DNA from: Vulcanimicrobiota bacterium
Lineage (GTDB): Bacteria; Vulcanimicrobiota; Vulcanimicrobiia; Vulcanimicrobiales; Vulcanimicrobiaceae
Direction of reading: 5' to 3'
DNA length: 7,127 nucleotides
Assembly (NCBI GenBank): GCA_027306845.1
Contig: DAHUYY010000100.1
Coordinates: 1-7,127 of the forward strand
Position numbers and translations under genes: made by a program. The notes under the pieces were generated by a model. That model saw only the letters and a program-made list of their open reading frames with translations. It did not search any database and was not told where the DNA came from. Positions 1-4,582 of this stretch are shown here, piece after piece. Position 1 is the stretch's first letter; each line of letters starts with the position of its first letter.

Positions 1-1
1 G

Positions 2-685
2 GTGATCGTCGAGCCGTTCTCGGGCTCCGCGGGCGTCATCGTGCCCCCGCGCGGCTATCTGGCGCGGCTGCGCGAGATCTGCACCGAGCACAACATTCTG
101 CTGATCTTCGATGAGGTGATCACCGGCTTCGGGCGCTGCGGCTATCGCTTCGGCTGCGAGCGCGACGGCGTCGTTCCCGACGTAATGACGCTCGCGAAGG
201 GGCTCTCGGGCGGGGTCGTTCCGGTCGGAGCCTATATCGCACGTGCCCCAATCTGGATGCGCGCGTACGGAAAAGCGCCGCTCATTCATACGTCCACCTT
301 TGGGGGAAGCGAACTCGCCTGTGCCGCCGCCCTCGCCGCGATGGAGGTGCTCGAATCCGAACGGCTCGTCGAAAATGCGCGCGAACGGGGAGAGCAATTG
401 CTCGCCGGGTGCGCGCAGATCGCCGCCGAGTTTCCGCAGGTCGTCACGCAGGTGCGCGGCCTCGGGCTGCTCGTCGGGGTCGAGCTCCGCTCGGAGGGGT
501 ACGGCGGCTGGATCATCCCCGAGATGCTCAAGCACGGCGTGACCGCCGCCTGGACGCTTAACCAGCAGCGGGTGATCCGCCTCGAGCCGCCTCTGGTGGT
601 CCGCCCCGAACAAATCGAGCAGGCGCTTACCGCTCTGCGCGCAGGGGTCGCGGCGGCGTTGGGCAACCTGGGCTCGTTGGAGTAA
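2..685 (+). CDS. Class III PLP-dependent aminotransferase, putrescine-aminotransferase-like (C-terminal part, 5' end outside window)
   Basis: This is a fold-type I PLP enzyme that moves an amino group between an amine or omega-amino acid and a 2-oxo acid or aldehyde, probably in the cytoplasm. The reading frame is open at the left edge; the GTG at base 2 is an internal Val codon, and the N-terminal part is missing. Visible hallmarks, counting from base 2: FDEVITGFGR (36-45) with D37, which binds the PLP ring nitrogen; TLAKGLSGG (63-71) with K66 (bases 197-199) as the Schiff-base lysine; and HTSTFGGSELACAAALAA, which binds PLP phosphate across the dimer. The C-terminal TLNQQRVIRLEPPL matches the TLN..(K)xIRIEPPL signature I recall from E. 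coli PatA/YgjG, so it resembles putrescine aminotransferases more than HemL, although the substrate cannot be read from sequence. It ends 45 bp before the SRPBCC gene and probably shares its transcript with the AAR-like reductase, so a long-chain aldehyde is a possible substrate (inference). Confidence 0.93.
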   Translation: MIVEPFSGSAGVIVPPRGYLARLREICTEHNILLIFDEVITGFGRCGYRFGCERDGVVPDVMTLAKGLSGGVVPVGAYIARAPIWMRAYGKAPLIHTSTFGGSELACAAALAAMEVLESERLVENARERGEQLLAGCAQIAAEFPQVVTQVRGLGLLVGVELRSEGYGGWIIPEMLKHGVTAAWTLNQQRVIRLEPPLVVRPEQIEQALTALRAGVAAALGNLGSLE

Positions 686-730
686 GATCCGCCCCCATCG
701 CCTCCGGAAGAGAAAGCACGACAGCCTTCG

Positions 731-1171
731 ATGCCCTACGTCGAGACTTCTATCGAAATTGCGGCGCCTGCACGCACGGTCTACGAACTCGCGAAAGACC
801 AGGAACGTTTTCCGCAATTTATGCCCGACGTGGAGAGCGTCGTCATCGTCGAACGGCGCCCGAGCAGCGTGCTCGCGCGATGGAAAACGCTGGTCGAGGG
901 CGCACCGATCGAGTGGCTCGAAGAGGATCGTTTTCTCGACGATGCATTACGCATAGAGTACGCGCTTCTCGAGGGCGATCTCGATCGCTTCGAGGGCGCC
1001 TGGAGCTTCGACGAACGCGACGGAGTGACGCGCGTGGTGCTTGGCGTAGAGTATGATTTCGGCGTGCCGACGCTCGCCGAACTCATCGGGCCGACCTTGC
1101 ACAAGAAAGTGAAGGAAAATAGCGAGATGATGCTCGCGGCGTTGAAAGAAGAAGCGGAGCGCGCGCAATGA
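731..1171 (+). CDS. SRPBCC (START/Bet v 1-like, COQ10-type) family protein
   Basis: This 146-residue protein matches the usual length of single-domain SRPBCC proteins, whose helix-grip fold encloses a hydrophobic cavity. Relatives bind or present lipids, quinones or polyketides; some are cyclases. The N-terminus (MPYVETSIEIAAPARTVYELAKD) is the typical first strand followed by the 'P...V+...D.+++P.FMP.V' region: QERFPQFMPDVESV is at about 24-37. The segment WSFDERDGVTRVVLGVEYDFG gives the paired C-terminal strands, and GPTLHKKVKENSEMMLAALKEEAERA is the long C-terminal helix. There is no signal peptide or membrane segment. The ATG is the only start in frame near the domain edge; the purine-rich GGAAGAG upstream is rather far from it, so initiation may depend on coupling to the upstream gene. 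Its stop overlaps the reductase start (ATGA), which argues for coupled translation and a shared task, perhaps carrying an acyl or aldehyde ligand (inference). Confidence 0.87.
   Translation: MPYVETSIEIAAPARTVYELAKDQERFPQFMPDVESVVIVERRPSSVLARWKTLVEGAPIEWLEEDRFLDDALRIEYALLEGDLDRFEGAWSFDERDGVTRVVLGVEYDFGVPTLAELIGPTLHKKVKENSEMMLAALKEEAERAQ
1156..1159 (+). promoter_or_regulatory. Shine-Dalgarno site of the AAR-like reductase
   Basis: GGAG lies inside the end of the SRPBCC gene, 8 nt before the ATG at 1168. It supports that start and the ATGA translational coupling of the two genes. Confidence 0.6.
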
Positions 1172-2295
1172 ACGTCGTGCAAGCGCCGAAGTTTTGCTTT
1201 GTCGTGCACCCGCTCTCGCTTGAAGATGTCGCTCGTTACGAGCCCGGAGCGAAAGGCAAGGGCGAGGCGATCGTCAAGAAAATTCTCGAATGGATGCCGG
1301 CCTACGCCGCCGTGCACGTCACCGGCGTTCGCACCCCCGATGGCCGCGAGACCGAGGGATGGTTCGTCGGCTCCCCGTTGTTACCGCAGCAGATTCTCGA
1401 TCTTCCGCGCGAAGATATCTACAAGCGCATCGTCCGTTCCATCGAGATCGGCGCCGAACTCGGCGCGCAGATCGCGGGGCTTGGCGCATTTACCGGCGTC
1501 GTCGGCGACGGCGGCATCACGGTCGCCGAGCGCTCGCCGATTCCGGTGACGACCGGCAATTCGCTAACGATTGCCGCGGGGCTGCAATCGTTCTTCCGCG
1601 GCGCGCGCGAGATGGAGGTCGATCTCGCCTCGGCGACCGTCGCGGTCATCGGCGCAACGGGTTCCATCGGCTCGGCCTGCGCGCGGTTGATCGCGCCGAA
1701 AGTACGCGAAGTCATTCTCGTGGCGCGCAACGAAACGCGCCTGAAGGCCTATTACGAGAAGACCGCGCCGGATCTGCCCTGCATCGTTTCCTACACCACC
1801 GATATCGCCTCGGCGGTGCGTCGTTCGCAATTGGTGCTTACCGCGACTTCGTCGACGCAAGATATCATCGAGCCTGAAGATTTGCAGCCGGGTGCGGTGG
1901 TCTGCGAGCTTTCGTTACCGCACGATGTCAGCCGTCGCGTCGCCGTCGAACGCCCCGACGTTCTCGTGACCGAAGGCGGGAATATGGTCGTCCCCGGCGA
2001 GCCGCGTTTCGAGCGCGTCCGCGAACCGGGAAGCGAATTCGATCTCAATTTACCGCCGCGTACCGCCCTTGCCTGCATGAGCGAAACGATGGTGCTGGCG
2101 TTGGAGAATCGGCTGGAAAATTACACGCTCGGGCGCGGCATCGAACTCGAACGAGTGGTCGAAATCGAGGCGATGGCGCAGCGCTGTGGATTTACACTTG
2201 CCGATATGCGCGCGTTCGATACCGCGATCACGCCGGAAAAAATCGCCGCGACGCGAGAGGCCGCCGCTCGTCGACGGGCGCTTGCAGCGCATTAA
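1168..2295 (+). CDS. Long-chain acyl-ACP reductase-like protein (AAR / COG5322-type NAD(P)-dependent oxidoreductase)
   Basis: This 375-residue protein aligns along its length with my recall of cyanobacterial acyl-ACP reductase (about 340 residues), which reduces fatty acyl-ACP to fatty aldehyde with NADPH through a cysteine thioester. Matching blocks in order: HPLSLEDV (14-21), like 'H.TSLE.A'; GLGAFTGVV (104-112), like 'LGGFTSII'; VTTGNSLTIA (127-136), like 'TTGNTHTA'; the Rossmann loop VIGATGSIGSACARL (160-174); ILVARNETRL (183-192); VTEGGNMVVPG (267-277); and LACMSETMVLALE (301-313). C303 (bases 2074-2076) falls at the position of the catalytic Cys294 of the Synechococcus elongatus enzyme. 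A closing GRGIELERVVEIEAMAQRCGF matches the family end and is followed by about 34 extra residues. A good SD and ATGA overlap fix the start. Such proteins are often mislabelled shikimate or amino-acid dehydrogenase. Acyl-ACP versus acyl-CoA as substrate is undecided, and no aldehyde-deformylating oxygenase is visible nearby. Confidence 0.85.
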   Translation: MNVVQAPKFCFVVHPLSLEDVARYEPGAKGKGEAIVKKILEWMPAYAAVHVTGVRTPDGRETEGWFVGSPLLPQQILDLPREDIYKRIVRSIEIGAELGAQIAGLGAFTGVVGDGGITVAERSPIPVTTGNSLTIAAGLQSFFRGAREMEVDLASATVAVIGATGSIGSACARLIAPKVREVILVARNETRLKAYYEKTAPDLPCIVSYTTDIASAVRRSQLVLTATSSTQDIIEPEDLQPGAVVCELSLPHDVSRRVAVERPDVLVTEGGNMVVPGEPRFERVREPGSEFDLNLPPRTALACMSETMVLALENRLENYTLGRGIELERVVEIEAMAQRCGFTLADMRAFDTAITPEKIAATREAAARRRALAAH

Positions 2296-2301
2296 GGCGC
2301 G

Positions 2302-3024
2302 TTACGAATGATCGACGACGACCGCGACGTTTCCCTTGCCGCTGTAGAGCCAAACGAACGGCGCTGCAGCGTGGCGCGCGCTCGGCGGAAGCGGGTCGCT
2401 CGTGGTTCCCGCCGCGGCCCCAAGCACGACGTGGCCGCGGAAATTCGCCGGCACGTGCAGCACGACGTTCCCTTCGCCGGTCTCCAAGCGAACCGTACTC
2501 GGCCGCCATCCCGAAGCGAGCGTCGCGCGAACGTTGCCGCTCTCGGTAGCGAGATCGACGCCCGCACGAGCGCCGGTTACCACGATCGCTCCGGTTCCGT
2601 TGTCGACGGCGAGGTTCGCCCCGGGATCGGCGACCGAAATCTCGCCGGTAAAACCGTGAATCTGCATCGGCAGCGCGGCCGGAACGACGACGTCGAGGTG
2701 CGTCGGGTTCGCACTGACGAAGGGGATGACGGAGTTTCCGCCGGCGATCGCGGTGAGATCGAGCCGCCCGTCGTGGTGGTAGCTCTCGATGCTCGGCGGG
2801 CGCGCCGAGGTGTAGATCAGGCGCAGGCGCACGCTTCCGGAGCTCGCTCCGTGCGAGCTTACGAAGAGCGGAAGCCCGGAGACTTCGATGCGAACGCGTT
2901 GTGCGCCGCGCAGCGGAATGCTCCGCATAGCGACGGGATCGGCAGCCACGGCGCCGATCAGTGCGAGGGCGGCGATCGATCCAAGGACCGTGCGTCGAGT
3001 CAATGTTGGTGCCATCGTGTTCAT
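2302..3024 (-). CDS. Exported DUF4097-like (adhesin-type beta-repeat) protein with Tat-type signal peptide
   Basis: This is a 240-residue protein starting at the ATG at 3024-3022. I chose this start because GGAG lies 8 nt upstream and the signal peptide follows at once; a longer frame to 3123 would add an unconvincing Arg-rich N-terminus and run into the opposite gene. The N-terminus has LTRRTVLG (8-15), close to the twin-arginine consensus S/T-R-R-x-F-L-K, then a hydrophobic core (14-27) and an AVA cleavage site near residue 27. The mature part is a series of short Gly-turn/beta units: TGEISV (126-131), GTGAIVV (143-149), ESGNVRATL (161-169), GEGNVVLHVP (183-192) and GKGNVAVVV (229-237). This rhythm is typical of DUF4097-like domains predicted to form beta-solenoid or adhesin-like folds. 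It has no catalytic motif and its function is unknown. It faces the reductase tail to tail with 6 bp between stops. A surface or periplasmic location is inferred from the signal. Confidence 0.75.
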   Translation of the reverse strand: MNTMAPTLTRRTVLGSIAALALIGAVAADPVAMRSIPLRGAQRVRIEVSGLPLFVSSHGASSGSVRLRLIYTSARPPSIESYHHDGRLDLTAIAGGNSVIPFVSANPTHLDVVVPAALPMQIHGFTGEISVADPGANLAVDNGTGAIVVTGARAGVDLATESGNVRATLASGWRPSTVRLETGEGNVVLHVPANFRGHVVLGAAAGTTSDPLPPSARHAAAPFVWLYSGKGNVAVVVDHS

Positions 3025-3034
3025 TAAGTATACT
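3006..3034 (+). promoter_or_regulatory. Candidate sigma-70-like promoter for the gene at 3076
   Basis: TTGGTG (3006-3011) and TATACT (3029-3034) are separated by 17 bp. This would place transcription start near 3041 and leave a leader of about 35 nt carrying the SD GGAAAG (3063-3068), 7 nt from the ATG. The -10 sits in a palindrome (AGTATACT, 3027-3034), so a TATACT also reads on the minus strand just ahead of the divergent gene. The -35 is only a half match and the promoter is unproven. Confidence 0.35.
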
Positions 3035-3045
3035 CCGAACCGGAG
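3033..3045 (-). promoter_or_regulatory. Small inverted repeat covering the Shine-Dalgarno of the minus-strand gene
   Basis: CTCCG-AAC-CGGAG is a perfect 5-bp inverted repeat with a 3-nt loop. On the minus-strand transcript its 3' arm contains the GGAG (3036-3033) that serves as the ribosome binding site of the DUF4097-like gene, so folding would occlude it. The stem is short and could be chance. Confidence 0.35.
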
Positions 3046-3075
3046 GGCTGCGCGAGCGCGGCGGAAAGCAAGTCT

Positions 3076-3990
3076 ATGAAACATGTCGTTTCGGTCTCCC
3101 TCGGCGCGAGTTCGCGCGATCACCGTGCCGAAGTCGAATTACTCGGCGAGCAATTTACGATCGAACGGGTCGGCACCGACGGAAAACTCGATCTCGCCCT
3201 GGCGAAGATCGAGGAGATCGACGGCAGCGTGGACGCCATCGGGCTCGGCGGTATCGACGTCTATCTCTACGCCGGGAGCAAACGCTTCGCACTTCGCGAC
3301 GGCTTGCGCCTGCTTGCGGCGGCGAAGAAAACCCCGGCGGTCGACGGCAGCGGGCTGAAAAACACGCTCGAACGAAGCGCGGTTGCTTTTCTGCAAGACG
3401 ACCTCGGCATTTCGTTGCGCGGGAAAAAAGTCTTGATGGTGAGCGCGCTCGACCGTTTCGGCATGGCGCAGGCCCTCGTCGAAGCGGGCGCCGACGTCTT
3501 GTTCGGCGATTTCATTTTTGCACTCGATCTCGACAAACCGGTGCGCGGCCTTCGCGAATTCGAGGAATTAGCCGAAAAATATCTTCCCGATGCGTGCAAG
3601 TTGCCATTTCAGTTCTTCTATCCGACCGGGAAAAAACAAGAGCAGGCTCCGGAACCGAAATACCCGCAGTACTATCACGATGCCGAAATTATCGCCGGCG
3701 ATTTTCATTTCATGCGCCGTTTCATGCCCGATCGGCTCGAGGGGAAAACCATTCTTACTAACACGGTGACGGCGCAGAATATCGAAGAACTGCGCGAACG
3801 CGGCGTGCGCCGACTGGTCACCACCACCCCCGATTTCGGAGGGAGATCGTTCGGCACCAACGTGTTGGAAGCGGCGCTTTTGGCACTCCTGGGAAAGCGC
3901 TGGGAGGAGGTAATCCCCAGCGATTACGAGGGGCTGATGGCCGCACTAAAACTTCATCCGCGCGTCATCGAACTCGGGGGCAGGGGATGA
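3076..3990 (+). CDS. Conserved protein of the family commonly annotated 'quinate 5-dehydrogenase'
   Basis: This is a 304-residue soluble protein without signal peptide or membrane segment. I recognise the family from conserved blocks: VSLGASSRDH (7-16), GLGGIDVYLYAG (57-68), VDGSGLKNTLER (89-100), GKKVLMVSALDRFGMAQAL (117-135) running into EAGADVLFGD (136-145), FYPTGKKQE (181-189), ILTNTVT (226-232) and TTTPDFGGRSFGTNVLEAAL (249-268). Members in Firmicutes and other phyla carry the database name quinate 5-dehydrogenase. I know of no biochemical proof for that name, and the sequence shows no clear shikimate/quinate dehydrogenase signature, so the reaction should be treated as unknown. The 117-145 block (strand, small-residue turn, helix, strand, acid) could be a nucleotide-binding Rossmann unit (inference). 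The start is supported by GGAAAG 7 nt upstream. It is divergent from the exported-protein gene and is followed by two hairpins, so it may be transcribed alone. Confidence 0.8.
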   Translation: MKHVVSVSLGASSRDHRAEVELLGEQFTIERVGTDGKLDLALAKIEEIDGSVDAIGLGGIDVYLYAGSKRFALRDGLRLLAAAKKTPAVDGSGLKNTLERSAVAFLQDDLGISLRGKKVLMVSALDRFGMAQALVEAGADVLFGDFIFALDLDKPVRGLREFEELAEKYLPDACKLPFQFFYPTGKKQEQAPEPKYPQYYHDAEIIAGDFHFMRRFMPDRLEGKTILTNTVTAQNIEELRERGVRRLVTTTPDFGGRSFGTNVLEAALLALLGKRWEEVIPSDYEGLMAALKLHPRVIELGGRG

Positions 3991-4004
3991 CTCCCTCCTC
4001 CCGA
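3974..4004 (+). terminator. Strong hairpin spanning the stop codon of the 3076-3990 gene
   Basis: The arms 3974-3985 and 3993-4004 pair over 12 positions, with one G-U pair (G3979-T3999) and one C-C mismatch (C3981/C3997), around a 7-nt loop (3986-3992) that holds the TGA stop. No T-run follows directly, so it may be an mRNA 3'-end stabiliser or part of a two-hairpin terminator rather than a classical intrinsic terminator. Confidence 0.4.
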
Positions 4005-4017
4005 AGCAGGCGCGCCA

Positions 4018-4045
4018 GCCCCCTTTCTCGGGGCCTTTCTCCTGT
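4018..4045 (+). terminator. Weak intrinsic-terminator-like hairpin upstream of greA
   Basis: GCCCC (4018-4022) and GGGGC (4030-4034) form a 5-bp GC stem with a 7-nt loop, followed by the pyrimidine tail CTTTCTCCTGT. The tail is T-poor compared with classical terminators. The CCTTTCTC of the loop (4022-4029) recurs at 4034-4041. It lies in the only sizeable gap before the greA-lysS cluster, where termination would be expected. Confidence 0.35.
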
Positions 4046-4048
4046 AAC

Positions 4049-4053
4049 GAGGG
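4049..4053 (+). promoter_or_regulatory. Shine-Dalgarno supporting the TTG start of greA
   Basis: GAGGG sits 7 nt before TTG at 4061. No ATG or GTG gives a family-sized N-terminus, so this site decides the start. Confidence 0.6.
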
Positions 4054-4060
4054 CCTATCG

Positions 4061-4582
4061 TTGAACGACAAAGAAATCGTCCTTACCCGCGAAGGACTCG
4101 CAAAGCTCGAACACGAGCTTGACGACCTCAAGACCGTCCACCGTAAAGAGGTGAACGATCGTATTCGTCAAGCCAAAGAGTACGGCGACTTAAGCGAAAA
4201 TGCGGAGTATGAAGACGCCAAGCAAGAGCAGGCGTTTATCGAAGGGCGCATTATCAAAATCGAACAGATGATTCGCAATGCGAAACTCATCGACGAGACC
4301 GATTACGCCGCCGACGAAGTGCATTTAGGTTGTACCGTCAAGGTCAAGGAGATGGGTTCGGGCGACGTCTACGAATTTTCAATCGTCGGCTCCGCCGAGG
4401 CAGACCCGGTCAATCGACGTCTCAGCAACGAGTCGCCGCTGGGACGCGCGTTGATGGGGCATAAGAAAGGCGCGACCGTCGATGTTTCGACACCGCGCGG
4501 TCTGACGAAATACAAAATCGAACAGATCAGCCATAACGGCGGGGCGCCCGCGCAGAAAAAAGCCGCCAAGAAAGCCTCCTGA
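4061..4582 (+). CDS. greA: Transcription elongation factor GreA
   Basis: GreA enters the secondary channel of RNA polymerase and stimulates cleavage of the 3' end of backtracked transcripts, rescuing stalled complexes. The protein has 173 residues and starts with TTG. The N-terminal coiled coil (about 1-75) runs from LTREGLAKLEHELDDLK through the tip motif YGDLSENAEY (41-50), whose acidic D43 and E46 correspond to the D41/E44 pair that positions catalytic Mg in E. coli GreA. The C-terminal FKBP-like domain ends with SPLGRALMGHKKGATVDV and a final IEQIS at about 157, which is the usual family length. The last 16 residues (158-173, ending AQKKAAKKAS) are an extra, basic Ala/Lys tail. The lysS start follows the stop with no gap, so the two genes are almost certainly cotranscribed. 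Confidence 0.97.
   Translation: MNDKEIVLTREGLAKLEHELDDLKTVHRKEVNDRIRQAKEYGDLSENAEYEDAKQEQAFIEGRIIKIEQMIRNAKLIDETDYAADEVHLGCTVKVKEMGSGDVYEFSIVGSAEADPVNRRLSNESPLGRALMGHKKGATVDVSTPRGLTKYKIEQISHNGGAPAQKKAAKKAS

Noticed and set aside
2..685. Aminotransferase as HemL (glutamate-1-semialdehyde aminomutase)
   Set aside because: The TLN..RVIRLEPPL and HTSTFGG blocks fit the putrescine-aminotransferase branch better, and no heme-pathway gene is nearby.
2287..2301. Possible bidirectional terminator between the reductase and the convergent exported-protein gene
   Set aside because: Only a 4-bp GCGC/GCGC pairing and no T-run on either strand, so it is not supportable.
2308..3027. Plus-strand open frame opposite the exported protein
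   Set aside because: The minus strand gives a signal peptide, SD and repeat-domain pattern; the plus translation is Arg/Asp-rich and pattern-free.
2961..3761. Plus-strand frame of 266 codons overlapping the 3076 gene
   Set aside because: Arg-rich out-of-frame shadow of the conserved protein, with no good start signals.
4020..4048. A greA promoter with -10 TGTAAC at 4043-4048
   Set aside because: There is no credible -35 at the right spacing, and the implied start of transcription would remove the SD at 4049-4053.
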